Below, piece after piece: positions 1-6,499 of a DNA stretch of 12,642 bases. This DNA comes from CBDUQI01 sp965369325. GTDB lineage: Bacteria > Pseudomonadota > Gammaproteobacteria > Steroidobacterales > JBCBZW01. Where the stretch lies: the NCBI GenBank assembly GCA_965369325.1, contig CBDUQI010000169.1, forward strand, positions 1-12,642, written 5' to 3'. Under the pieces are notes generated by a model. It did no database searches and was not told the DNA's origin. It worked only from the letters and a program-made list of their open reading frames with translations. Position numbers and translations under genes: made by a program. Every line of letters starts with the position of its first letter. Within the stretch, counting starts at the first letter, position 1.

Positions 1-526
1 CTGCGCCAAGTTCCAATTCGTAGTCCAGCGCCTGAGAGTAGTCTGGCCAGACAACGCAATCTCCCGAGACACCGAAATTCAGGTGATTGCTGAGGTAGTA
101 AATTGGTTGTTCATACCAGAGAGGATGAGGGCGAAATTTTTTGAACGGTTTGCCGGTAAGCCTTTCAACAGCATGTGCGATGCGATAGGTCCCGGGCATG
201 AACTTCTTCACATAGCCTCGCGTTGAGTCAATCACGTGCTGCTCGAACAACATAAAATCGCGAAACGATGCTGGAGCGAACGGCAGGCACACCTCCAAAT
301 TGTGATCGCTATCCGGCTCTAGCCTCTCGAGCTTAGATTTAAGTGCATCCCAATCGCCGCGCCCAAGTTGAAGAGCCGCGAGCAAATTTGATTCCGGCTC
401 ACCCCCTATACTGCGCTTAGCTGCCAACTCGCGTAGTTGGTCAACGCGGCTGACGCTGATCCACTGGCCGGAGCTCTCCACTTGCACCCGGATGCCGAGA
501 TCGCCCTTTATTCGCCGTAGCTTCAT
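1..526 (-). CDS. Fumarylacetoacetate hydrolase (FAH) family protein, N-terminal part, cut by window edge
   Basis: An open minus-strand frame starts with ATG at 526-524 and runs off the left edge after about 175 codons. An AGAGGA ribosome site lies 9 bases upstream of the ATG. Residues about 88-115 (FRDFMLFEQHVIDS...) and the end of the visible part (WYEQPIYYLSNHLN, then LDYELELGA) match the conserved layout of FAH / 2-keto-4-pentenoate hydratase-type enzymes. In that family the E-x-E pair in DYELEL supplies metal ligands. Members cleave C-C bonds of acyl-pyruvate-like products in aromatic or sugar-acid breakdown; the substrate here cannot be told. The catalytic C-terminal half is outside the window. 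The gene is 82 bases downstream of a secreted hypothetical gene with no attC-like structure between them, so it may lie outside the cassette array. Confidence 0.85.
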   Translation of the reverse strand, partial: MKLRRIKGDLGIRVQVESSGQWISVSRVDQLRELAAKRSIGGEPESNLLAALQLGRGDWDALKSKLERLEPDSDHNLEVCLPFAPASFRDFMLFEQHVIDSTRGYVKKFMPGTYRIAHAVERLTGKPFKKFRPHPLWYEQPIYYLSNHLNFGVSGDCVVWPDYSQALDYELELGA

Positions 527-608
527 CCGGTAACGTCCTCTGGAGTAAGCATTGGAGCCAATTCGCCCCCGACCCGATCCACCTGTTCACTTAGCGGACC
601 ACGCAGAA

Positions 609-1055
609 CTAGAGAATTGAAACCGACGCGGCAATGTCTAGCCTCACCATGCCCTCGGACCAGACAACGTTAGTTGGATGGCCGAAACGGGCGTTGAAAT
701 CTGGGGAGGCCCTAAGTACACGGCCACCGTTGTTGCGCATTGTCTCAAAGATCATAACGGTTACCTGAACTGAATGCTCTGAAATCTGATTGAGCGTTAG
801 TTCAATACTAAATCGCCCCAGTCCGAGCGGAATGTGACTGCCGTTGCGGACACTATCCTGATGCCTGACTTCATAAGTCTCGCCATCGATCTCAAGCACG
901 ATATCGTAGTTGCATCGAAAGCTGATTGTGGTTGGTGCGGTGCCGGTTTGTGCATATACGTTTGGTACAGCACGCACGCAAACTAGCGCAATCAACACCA
1001 CCGCAACCACAGCGATCTTGTGCAAATATGGCGTGCGCTGCAACTTGATACCCAT
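609..1055 (-). CDS. Secreted hypothetical protein, 148 aa
   Basis: The family is not recognised. The protein begins MGIKLQRTPYLHKIAVVAVV and has a clear N-terminal signal: positive residues, then a hydrophobic core at about 13-28, then NVYAQ, a plausible cleavage site near residue 36. The mature part (about 110 residues) alternates polar and hydrophobic residues with no further membrane segment, suggesting a small beta-rich periplasmic protein. It has one cysteine in the mature part (FRCNYD). The start is supported by GAGGA 8 bases before the ATG. It lies 72 bases downstream of the VOC gene on the same strand, with a small attC-like hairpin between them, and has the size and isolation of an integron cassette gene. 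The function is unknown. Confidence 0.7.
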   Translation of the reverse strand: MGIKLQRTPYLHKIAVVAVVLIALVCVRAVPNVYAQTGTAPTTISFRCNYDIVLEIDGETYEVRHQDSVRNGSHIPLGLGRFSIELTLNQISEHSVQVTVMIFETMRNNGGRVLRASPDFNARFGHPTNVVWSEGMVRLDIAASVSIL

Positions 1056-1068
1056 CTTTGTTATCCTC

Positions 1069-1112
1069 GTGCAACTACGAGGCGCCGGGGCGCATCGGCT
1101 ACGTTTAGGGTG
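1069..1112 (-). other. Possible short attC-like hairpin after the VOC gene
   Basis: In minus orientation the spacer between the VOC stop and the next ATG contains a GCACCCTAAAC box, then AACGTAGCCGATGCGCC, then GGCGCCTCGTAGTT, then GTTGCAC. The two arms (1073-1086 and 1089-1105) pair as an imperfect hairpin in which one arm has several unpaired extra bases, as in integron attC sites. GTTGCAC deviates from the GTTRRRY core at one position, and the left box is poor. The site is also short for an attC. It is listed because its outer sequence GCAC...CAC resembles the stronger site at 4881-4934. Confidence 0.35.
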
Positions 1113-1127
1113 CGTGTCTTAACCAAT

Positions 1128-1508
1128 CTAAATTTCGGCATAGATTTCCAATATATTTCTCTCGGGATCTTTAAAGTACAACGTACGATGCCCGAATTGC
1201 TGATCAGTGGGAGGCTCACATATGTCCACGCCCCTGTTTTTCAATTTCTCGTGCGCGATGTTGACCTGTTCGGGGGTTACCTGAAAAGAAAGTTGTATCG
1301 ATGCGCCATCACCGCGAGTAGAGCCATCGTACCAACGCCCGCGAGGACGCAGAGACAAGAGCGTTGCTCCCACCCGCATCTCGACCCAGTCTTCTGTTTC
1401 GTCATCGATTTTCAAATTTAGAACGTGCTCATAAAAATCACGCATTTTAGTGAGATCCTTGCAGAGAAGGATAACGTAGCCTAAGTTTTTCACGTCTTTT
1501 AGCGGCAT
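1128..1508 (-). CDS. VOC (glyoxalase/bleomycin-resistance fold) family protein
   Basis: The 126-residue protein has the beta-alpha-beta-beta-beta pattern of the vicinal oxygen chelate superfamily. An N-terminal strand YVILLCKD is followed by the helix MRDFYEHVLNLKI. The C-terminal half ends GHRTLYFKDPERNILEIYAEI, where the Glu of ILEIY is at the usual metal-ligand position. The first-strand His of glyoxalase I is replaced (VILLCKD), so a classical glyoxalase I metal site is incomplete. Family members include lyases, dioxygenases and antibiotic-binding proteins, and the substrate here is unknown. AGGAG lies 13 bases before the ATG, a long spacing. The gene sits just downstream of the attC-like site at 1544-1620, as a cassette gene would. 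VOC proteins are frequent integron cargo. Confidence 0.85.
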   Translation of the reverse strand: MPLKDVKNLGYVILLCKDLTKMRDFYEHVLNLKIDDETEDWVEMRVGATLLSLRPRGRWYDGSTRGDGASIQLSFQVTPEQVNIAHEKLKNRGVDICEPPTDQQFGHRTLYFKDPERNILEIYAEI

Positions 1509-1543
1509 GAGGTAATCAAGACTCCTGTGCTAGTTGATGCGCC

Positions 1544-1620
1544 GCACAACACTCCAGCTCAGTGGCACTCGATACAAGCGACTGGAGCGGTAATGAGTGG
1601 CGCTGGGTCTCAGGTTGGGC
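1544..1620 (-). other. Integron attC site (downstream of the 135-aa membrane protein gene)
   Basis: Read on the minus strand, the TAA stop of the membrane-protein gene is followed at once by GCCCAAC (1614-1620), a perfect RYYYAAC box. The element ends with GTTGTGC (1544-1550), one mismatch from GTTRRRY. The arms at 1595-1606 (CCAGCGCCACTC on the minus strand) and 1554-1570 (the complement of CCAGCTCAGTGGCACTC) pair imperfectly with unpaired bases on one side. The 77-base length is within the usual attC range. Position after a stop codon and before the next gene fits a cassette boundary. Confidence 0.68.
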
Positions 1621-2028
1621 TTATCCTTGTAAGAAGAGAACTGCCATCGCCACCACGATAGAGCCTATTAGTACTCCGTGAAAAGCAAGCAAAGTCACGG
1701 AAAATACGGCATCCAGCCAGCCAGCCACCTCGTCTTTGACGTCACTGGTGTCCATCGAGAAATCTACTTTATCAGCGTCCTTCTTCCTAACGCGATCATA
1801 TAGTTTTCTAAATAGTCTTTCCTGCCATAAAAAATACCCATCCAAACTCCAAAATACAATGGCGGGAATGTATGCAAGAAAGACGAAGGCAAGTGCTGCT
1901 TCGGAGGCTGCCAGTGCAAAGAGCGCGGCCACAAGTACGACGCTCCATCCCTTGAGGAGGAAAGAGTTGGTAGATAGTCGGGTTATCGTGTTTTGAATGA
2001 ATTCCAAGTGCTTCAGTTTTTCGTCCAT
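1621..2028 (-). CDS. Small multi-pass membrane protein, 135 aa
   Basis: The start ATG at 2028-2026 is preceded by GGGAGGT. The N-terminal helix (MDEKLKHLEFIQNTITRLST) is amphipathic. Two closely spaced membrane segments follow at about 29-45 and 47-66, then a charged cytoplasmic stretch (WQERLFRKLYDRVRKKD, about 67-86), then a third hydrophobic segment at about 107-133. The LKHLEFIQ...NSFLLKGWSV opening looks like a conserved family of small bacterial membrane proteins, but I cannot name a function. Its helix / paired-TM design is reminiscent of small 2TM effector partners (SLATT-like), which is inference only. The gene is a single-ORF cassette: its stop abuts the attC at 1544-1620, and it lies next to the TIR/GDSL cassette. 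Confidence 0.78.
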   Translation of the reverse strand: MDEKLKHLEFIQNTITRLSTNSFLLKGWSVVLVAALFALAASEAALAFVFLAYIPAIVFWSLDGYFLWQERLFRKLYDRVRKKDADKVDFSMDTSDVKDEVAGWLDAVFSVTLLAFHGVLIGSIVVAMAVLFLQG

Positions 2029-2179
2029 ATGTACCTCCCGTGGCGTAAGACGTTAGTATGCATGACCGATGAAATAGACCTTTCCTGTGGTGAATGCGTC
2101 GCGTCCTCACAATCGCGCGTGCAAACGAATTTCGACCCGGGCCGTTCGTACTGTGTCAATAGTTAAGATAGCGTATGTG

Positions 2180-2809
2180 CTAGACGTACACCCTGACGCA
2201 CATTCCACTTGCAGGCTCGTCACTCAGGATGCCAGTAATCGCCGAGACGATCTTCGCTCCGCCGCGCTCAGAGGGCTCAATTGGGGACAGTTCCGAGTAG
2301 TCGGCGATTTCGCTGCAAATCAAACGTAGATCAATAAGCTCAACGCCTGCTTCTAAGGCTTCGCGAAAAATCACTTCATTGAACATCGCCAGTGCCGCTT
2401 GCTGTCGTGGCTCCAATCCAGGCACACGATCGTAGACTGTACAGACTCGGATAGGGAGTCTGTGTGCGACGACTTTCATAAGCATCTCTCGGTACTGGGC
2501 ACGAAAATCATCGCGAATAGTTGCGAACAGCGCCAGGGCTTGCGATACGTCATCAACCTTCTGGTCTAATACAGATAGATAGCCCAACGCGTCATTCCCG
2601 CCGCAGCTCACTACCAGATGCGACGCATCAGCGGGAAGCCCGTTGAGTTGTACGTTGACGTCGCCGGTGACATCTCCATCGATGGCCAGGAGTGTAGCAG
2701 ACCAATCGGACGACAGTGCGCTGTGGAGCTGTTCAATAACAGCCGTGCCATCGGGTACATATGCGGCGTTATCGAATATCGAGTCGCCGAGAAGAACAAC
2801 ATGTGGCAT
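2180..2809 (-). CDS. SGNH/GDSL-family hydrolase with atypical C-terminal block
   Basis: A strong AGGAGG lies 9 bases before the ATG. Block I is GDSIFDN with nucleophile Ser10. Block II is represented by IDGDVTGD (Gly45 or Gly49). Block III is GGND (70-73). These identify an SGNH-fold esterase/acylhydrolase of 209 residues. The usual block V Asp-x-x-His near the C-terminus is not present: the equivalent region reads SPIEPSERGGAKI (about 181-193), so the catalytic Asp/His pair is missing or relocated. It resembles a GDSL subfamily carrying SPIEPS-x-x-GG there. No signal peptide is present, so it is cytoplasmic. It lies 54 bases downstream of the TIR gene on the same strand with no attC between them, so the two are probably one transcription unit in one cassette. 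Confidence 0.85.
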   Translation of the reverse strand: MPHVVLLGDSIFDNAAYVPDGTAVIEQLHSALSSDWSATLLAIDGDVTGDVNVQLNGLPADASHLVVSCGGNDALGYLSVLDQKVDDVSQALALFATIRDDFRAQYREMLMKVVAHRLPIRVCTVYDRVPGLEPRQQAALAMFNEVIFREALEAGVELIDLRLICSEIADYSELSPIEPSERGGAKIVSAITGILSDEPASGMCVRVYV

Positions 2810-2863
2810 TTCGCGATGCCTCCTCTCCGTCGAGTTGCGGCGTTCCCAATCTGTCTCGAATAC

Positions 2864-4195
2864 TCATTGAACTATATTGCCGACCGACTCAAGAGATTCT
2901 TTGCTCAAGCTGACAGGAAAGTCACAATTCTGAAACGTGGAGTTTCTGAACCACTCCGGTTTAAACCAACCTTCAAAACGGGTATCGATGAAAAGCACAT
3001 CATCGAACACAATATCATCGCCAATCATAGTCAGATCTAACACACCTTCTTCAGGTGGAGGTCTGTTGCTGATAACTGTGCTTTTATCAAACAACGCATA
3101 ATATGGTGTAATTACCGGATTCCCTTCAGTTTCTGGATTTTCAGTGAAAAACTGGACCTTTGAAAAATTCGTTGTGTCCAATTTTGACCCTACAAATTTG
3201 CAATTCTTGAATTCCGTAACAAGAACCTCAATGTCGTCGAATTCGCTTCCAACGAAAAATGAGTCATCAAATGTTGTTCCTGACATCGAAAGCTTTTCCA
3301 TCTGCGACCACACAACATTCGCAAATACAGAATTGACAAATCTCACGCCGCTCCAATTGCCATCAATAAAGGTGGTTTTCACGAAATTGACATTTTCAAG
3401 TTTCGCTCTTGAGATCGAGAGATTATTTGCATACCAGCGATATTCATCCTGACCTTTTCTTAACTCACTGCCAAGCGCGATGGCGTTAAATCTAGCGGCA
3501 CTACTTTGAGTTGGATCTTGTGACAAAAAAATGAACTCGCCTACGGCAACGTGATCTCCCGCCAATTCCGATGCCAACTGAATCACGCGTTCGTGTTGTA
3601 AAGCTTCGGTTGTTCTTTGAATCGTATTGATGGCATCTTCGCGTGTTTGTGTTTGGGCTATAGAATTAATATTTCCCACTACCCACCACGACGAGGCAAC
3701 TAACAGCATGGTGCCGAATAGGTACGGAAGGGACCTTTTGACTAATTCCATTTTGTATCTATTTCGAGCATCAGCTAAGCGTGTCAATAGAGAAGCATTC
3801 GATATGTTTTCAGGTGTATTTTTATCTATAGAAACGTATTGAATATCCCGTAGCAAACGCTGTAAAGGGTCTTCCAGGCTCGATATTTCACCGTCGCCGA
3901 CCACAAGTGGTATCACCATTTTGTTTGTGGCGAATGCTTGGTACAGCTCAGCCTGTGCCCATTTGCTTTGAGAGAAATTTTCGCTAATTATGGGAATTAT
4001 AGCTGTTGAGCGATGTAGTTCTGTTGAAAGCTTAGCGACAAAATTGTCTCCTGGATCGATATCGCTAGTATCTAGGAATATGCGAAAACCGGATTGTTTG
4101 AAACTGCGCGCAAGATTCTCAACAAATGCTCTATCTGTACGAGAATAACTGATGAAAAATATTGGTGAAAGTAACTTCATCATATGTGCTGTCAT
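2864..4195 (-). CDS. TIR domain - transmembrane - pentapeptide-repeat protein (candidate defence effector)
   Basis: 443 residues. Residues about 10-125 form a TIR domain: FFISYSRTD (13-21), a BB-loop-like FLDTSDIDPGDNF (40-52), and SKWAQAEL (77-84), where Glu83 after Trp79 matches the catalytic Glu of NAD-cleaving TIRs. A membrane segment follows at about 156-174 (LPYLFGTMLLVASSWWVVG), then a helical, Glu/Gln-rich linker. Residues about 265-349 have a large hydrophobic residue, mostly Phe or Trp, every fifth position (271, 276, 281, 286, 291, 296, 309, 314, 319, 334, 344, 349). This is a pentapeptide-repeat beta-helix, with more such units near 395-435. The start ATG follows immediately after a GTTAGGC attC core box, so the gene opens an integron cassette. 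The region is visibly more A+T-rich than its neighbours. Inference: a membrane-anchored NADase or signalling effector sensing through the beta-helix. The ligand is unknown. Confidence 0.88.
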   Translation of the reverse strand: MTAHMMKLLSPIFFISYSRTDRAFVENLARSFKQSGFRIFLDTSDIDPGDNFVAKLSTELHRSTAIIPIISENFSQSKWAQAELYQAFATNKMVIPLVVGDGEISSLEDPLQRLLRDIQYVSIDKNTPENISNASLLTRLADARNRYKMELVKRSLPYLFGTMLLVASSWWVVGNINSIAQTQTREDAINTIQRTTEALQHERVIQLASELAGDHVAVGEFIFLSQDPTQSSAARFNAIALGSELRKGQDEYRWYANNLSISRAKLENVNFVKTTFIDGNWSGVRFVNSVFANVVWSQMEKLSMSGTTFDDSFFVGSEFDDIEVLVTEFKNCKFVGSKLDTTNFSKVQFFTENPETEGNPVITPYYALFDKSTVISNRPPPEEGVLDLTMIGDDIVFDDVLFIDTRFEGWFKPEWFRNSTFQNCDFPVSLSKESLESVGNIVQ

Positions 4196-4294
4196 GCCTA
4201 ACGAATGGGATTGACCTCCCCGTTGCGATGAACGCGTACCGTTCTCACAATAGGGGGCGCAGAGCAGTTTCCAACAAGCAGATCCTTGTTAACC
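4196..4294 (-). other. Integron attC site between the GNAT and TIR genes
   Basis: In minus orientation the site starts with GGTTAAC (4288-4294), which contains the TAA stop of the acetyltransferase gene and differs from RYYYAAC at one position. It ends with a perfect core GTTAGGC (4196-4202) directly followed by the TIR-gene ATG. Inside is a long imperfect hairpin. CCCC(T)ATTGTGA pairs with TCGCAACGGGG, and GAACG pairs with CGTTC around a 5-base GTACG loop (about 4218-4256). About 99 bases, within the known attC range. Confidence 0.68.
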
Positions 4295-4795
4295 CTGTGC
4301 TGAAAACGACTCATGGTACGAAACGATGCCTTGTGGGATATTACCTTGAAGTATCAGGGCCTGAAAAAATTCAGGAGGTGCATGTGGGAACACAAGTTCA
4401 TCAACCGCTTTGAAACCAAAGCGATGGTAATAGTTTGGGTCTCCGAGTAGTACGCAGCCATTGGCTTCTAATTGTTTCAGATCTTCAATAACCGCATTCA
4501 CTAGTTCTGATCCTATTTGCTTGCCCTGTCTATTTGGCAAAACTGAGATAGGCCCCAGGCCGTACCAACCATCTGAACCATCCGAGATATTGACCGGAGA
4601 GGCAGCCACATGCCCCACAATTTGGTCTAAGCTCTCGGCGACAAAAGAAATTGACAATGCGCCTGAATCTCGAAGTGCTTTAACGATGAATTGTTCGGTA
4701 TGGTCCGAGTACCGTGCATCTGCAAACGCAGCAATCGTAACTTCATGGATGCTTTGGATGTCGCTAGGTTTTTCTTTGCGAATGCAGATACTCAA
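4289..4795 (-). CDS. GNAT-family N-acetyltransferase (YhbS/COG3153-like)
   Basis: 168 residues. The opening ICIRKEKPSDIQSIHEVTIAAF is the usual GNAT strand-helix start. The acetyl-CoA-binding stretch is ISVLPNRQGKQIGSEL (83-98), with the Q/R-x-x-G-x-G/A-type turn RQGKQIG. The late motif NYYHRFGFKAV is typical of this subgroup. Such enzymes move an acetyl group from acetyl-CoA to an amine; the substrate is not predictable here. The start appears to be TTG at 4795-4793, with GGGG 8 bases upstream. The nearest upstream ATG is out of frame and stops at once, and no ATG lies close downstream. The TAA stop lies inside the left core box of the attC at 4196-4294. GNAT genes are among the commonest integron cassette cargo. 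Confidence 0.85.
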   Translation of the reverse strand: MSICIRKEKPSDIQSIHEVTIAAFADARYSDHTEQFIVKALRDSGALSISFVAESLDQIVGHVAASPVNISDGSDGWYGLGPISVLPNRQGKQIGSELVNAVIEDLKQLEANGCVLLGDPNYYHRFGFKAVDELVFPHAPPEFFQALILQGNIPQGIVSYHESFSAQG

Positions 4796-4880
4796 TGAAA
4801 TTGCCCCATCGTCGGTTAACGGTTGAGCTAGCCGGCGAGCCGATTAAGCGTGTTGTCCACGGGTTGGTGTTTGATGAGTT

Positions 4881-4934
4881 GCACCTAACGATGCGCATCA
4901 CAGCGTAATCATCACGTGGCTGGTTGTTGGGTGC
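4881..4934 (-). other. Integron attC site upstream of the GNAT gene
   Basis: On the minus strand GCACCCAAC (4926-4934) and GTTAGGTGC (4881-4889) form complementary ends differing by one base. They contain ACCCAAC (RYYYAAC, perfect) and GTTAGGT (GTTRRRY, perfect). Between them GATG ATTA CGC - TGTGAT - GCGCATC folds as a hairpin with a bulge on one arm. This is the clearest attC of the window. It ends the cassette lying at higher coordinates, and the GNAT cassette begins at GTTAGGT. Confidence 0.75.
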
Positions 4935-4953
4935 TCGGCATGCATTTGCTATT

Positions 4954-5076
4954 CTAGGTCATCGTCGCAAACATGCCAAGATAGTCGCCGTTTCCGTCCA
5001 GGAGCTCCGGGTTTGTACAGAGGAGGCGTTTGTCTCGGTCGTTCGAATCTAGCACTTTGCTGAACTGGATGTCGGT
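4954..5076 (-). pseudogene. Orphan C-terminal reading frame upstream of the attC at 4881-4934
   Basis: Between an in-frame TGA (5077-5079) and TAG (4954-4956) there are 40 sense codons on the minus strand. The translation ends KRLLCTNPELLDGNGDYLGMF-ATMT when read across 5016-4957, and has the composition of a real protein tail. Its stop is only about 20 bases from the left core of the attC, the usual place for a cassette gene stop. There is no plausible start codon and ribosome site, so I read it as the 3' remnant of the original cassette gene, whose front part has been lost or frame-shifted. The family is not recognised. The remaining bases up to the plus-strand VOC start (5077-5301) show no gene, promoter or repeat that I can support. 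Confidence 0.35.
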
Positions 5077-5301
5077 TCATTGAAACAAGGTGATTTTTAA
5101 TTGATTCGATCGGTATCGGTGCAGAAAGACCGACGTACCTGTCATTTGCTGCTATTCTCACCCAAGTGGTGTCGGCGCCTAAGGACGGGTCCAGGCGTTT
5201 TGGCCGAGTTGATACTGCTGCCTGATCGCTCTGCTGCTATCGCCAGCAATTTGCATTCGCGGCGCGTTGTACATTGGGACAAGGTTACCTCGGACAGGAA
5301 C

Positions 5302-5745
5302 ATGCTAGATTCGCAAAACGTACCTTTCATCAAGGATTTCCGCCCATTTGTTATCTGCACTCCCGAGAACTATGAGCCAACGAAGTCCTTCTACGTGGAC
5401 ATCGGCTTTAAACTGTTGTGGGACGATCGCAGCAGTGCATGCGAGATTGCGACCGGCTTCGCAGACCAGCGCTTCCTAGTAACGTTGCACCACGGGATAG
5501 AACCGCCGAAGCATGCAATGCTGCACTTTTGGGTCGAGAGCGCCCAAGGTTGGTACGACTACCTTCGTGAGCTAGATTTGACCGATCGATACCCTGACGT
5601 TGTCATTGCACCGCCCGTCGTTACTGATTGGGGATGGCTAATTACGTATGTGGCTGATCCGTGCGGCCAAAAACTGCATTTCGCCGAACCGCATTCCAAT
5701 AAAGCGAAGTCGTTCTTTGGCAATGCCGGTTGGATAAGGCGATAG
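5302..5745 (+). CDS. VOC (glyoxalase-like) family protein on the opposite strand
   Basis: 147 residues from ATG 5302. An in-frame extension back to 5101 (TTG) is possible but does not look like part of the fold. The domain begins FRPFVICTPENYEPTKSFY followed by DIGFKLLW, the first beta-alpha-beta unit of a VOC domain. Strands include FLVTLHHG and MLHFWVES. It ends LITYVADPCGQKLHFAEP, where Glu of FAEP is at the usual metal-ligand position. The enzyme activity is unknown. Only a weak AGGA sits just before the ATG. It is the single plus-strand gene in the left part and converges on the zinc-ribbon gene. Its TAG stop forms the outer end of the inverted repeat at 5743-5813. If it is cassette-borne, it is inverted relative to the attC sites. 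Confidence 0.8.
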   Translation: MLDSQNVPFIKDFRPFVICTPENYEPTKSFYVDIGFKLLWDDRSSACEIATGFADQRFLVTLHHGIEPPKHAMLHFWVESAQGWYDYLRELDLTDRYPDVVIAPPVVTDWGWLITYVADPCGQKLHFAEPHSNKAKSFFGNAGWIRR

Positions 5746-5813
5746 CGTCAGCGTACTCCGATCGGTACGATGGGCTCAGGCGCGTCGTGTTCAATACGGA
5801 GTCGCGGACGCTA
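5743..5813. repeat. Long inverted repeat between convergent genes, with both stop codons in its ends
   Basis: The left arm is TAGCGTCAGCGTACTCCG (5743-5760). The right arm (5797-5813) is its near-complement, CGGAGTCGCGGACGCTA. They pair over 16 positions with one mismatch and one unpaired T, around a 36-base loop that has its own small ATCG-GTA-CGAT hairpin. The first three bases of each arm are the TAG stops of the plus-strand VOC gene and the minus-strand zinc-ribbon gene. It may act as a bidirectional terminator-like structure. It lacks the AAC/GTT core boxes of an attC and has no T-run. Confidence 0.7.
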
Positions 5814-6461
5814 TTCATCGTTCATGGGGACGGACTCTCCCGACCACTCAGTGATCGCGGGCGACTCATCTCTTTCTTTTTCTCCGTCCTCTCCGAACAG
5901 CGTCACGCGAATCGCGCCACCTTTCATTATTCGAACGGCGGCGTGCTCCGCTGGCGCGGCCGCGTAACTCACCGGCGTTCGCGTCGGGATATGCCAGTAG
6001 GTCACAGTTACGAGCTTACTGCTCTTCGGGGCCACTTCAACGACCCTGTCCTTAAGGCTGTGCGGAGCTGGACTAGCGTAGCGGAATTCATGGTGCTTCC
6101 CGTCTTTGTGTTCGCGCACGTCGAACGCAATCTCTTTGACTACCGCGGCGCCAACCATATCGCCCCGGTTTGTGATCAGTAAGGTGACCGGAAAAAGAAC
6201 TTCGGGGCACGTACACCGGCGAGTCCCGATAGGACCACGATCTACAATTGCCACCGAGAGTTTCGCGGGAGTTTCGAATAGCCCGGCGATCGCCGGGGCG
6301 ACGGCACCCGTCACGGCAATCAGAGCGACGAGCAGCGATAGCGAAGTAGTACTAAAGGTAAGGAACCGCCTCCAGTTCTGATAGTGATTGCACTTCGAAC
6401 AAAAAACTGCTGCTTGAGCCTCCAAGGTCGAAGCGCACGCCCAGCACCTCACGTCCGACAT
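5811..6461 (-). CDS. Zinc-ribbon, single-pass membrane protein, 216 aa
   Basis: Cys6, Cys9, Cys21 and Cys24 (CWAC ... CSKC) form a four-cysteine zinc-ribbon at the N-terminus. A hydrophobic segment at about 36-60 follows (SLSLLVALIAVTGAVAPAIAG). The remaining roughly 150 residues carry no second membrane segment. They look like a beta-rich domain, with runs such as VLFPVTLLITNRG, KLVTVTYWHI and AIRVTLFGEDG, followed by an acidic tail. With the ribbon inside the cell, the large domain would be periplasmic. The start is well supported: GGAGGAGG lies 8 bases before the ATG. The gene converges on the VOC gene at 5302-5745, and its TAG is in the shared inverted repeat. The function is unknown; size and context suit a cassette gene. 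Confidence 0.75.
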   Translation of the reverse strand: MSDVRCWACASTLEAQAAVFCSKCNHYQNWRRFLTFSTTSLSLLVALIAVTGAVAPAIAGLFETPAKLSVAIVDRGPIGTRRCTCPEVLFPVTLLITNRGDMVGAAVVKEIAFDVREHKDGKHHEFRYASPAPHSLKDRVVEVAPKSSKLVTVTYWHIPTRTPVSYAAAPAEHAAVRIMKGGAIRVTLFGEDGEKERDESPAITEWSGESVPMNDE

Positions 6462-6499
6462 AACCTTAGCCTCCTCCGGGAGAGTTACGCTGACAACTA

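Noticed and set aside
2029..2179. Possible attC or promoter between the GDSL and membrane-protein genes
   Set aside because: TCTTAAC follows the GDSL stop, but no matching GTTRRRY box or convincing stem was found. A TTGACA on the minus strand (2159-2154) has no usable -10 at the right distance.
2618..3040. Plus-strand frame across the GDSL/TIR boundary
   Set aside because: It is antisense to two well-supported genes and has no domain pattern.
4949..5161. 70-aa minus-strand frame before the attC
   Set aside because: GTG start without ribosome site and basic, low-structure composition. The neighbouring frame ending at 4954 is more protein-like.
5743..5813. Inverted repeat considered as an attC site
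   Set aside because: No AAC/GTT core boxes at its ends. The pairing covers the stop codons instead.
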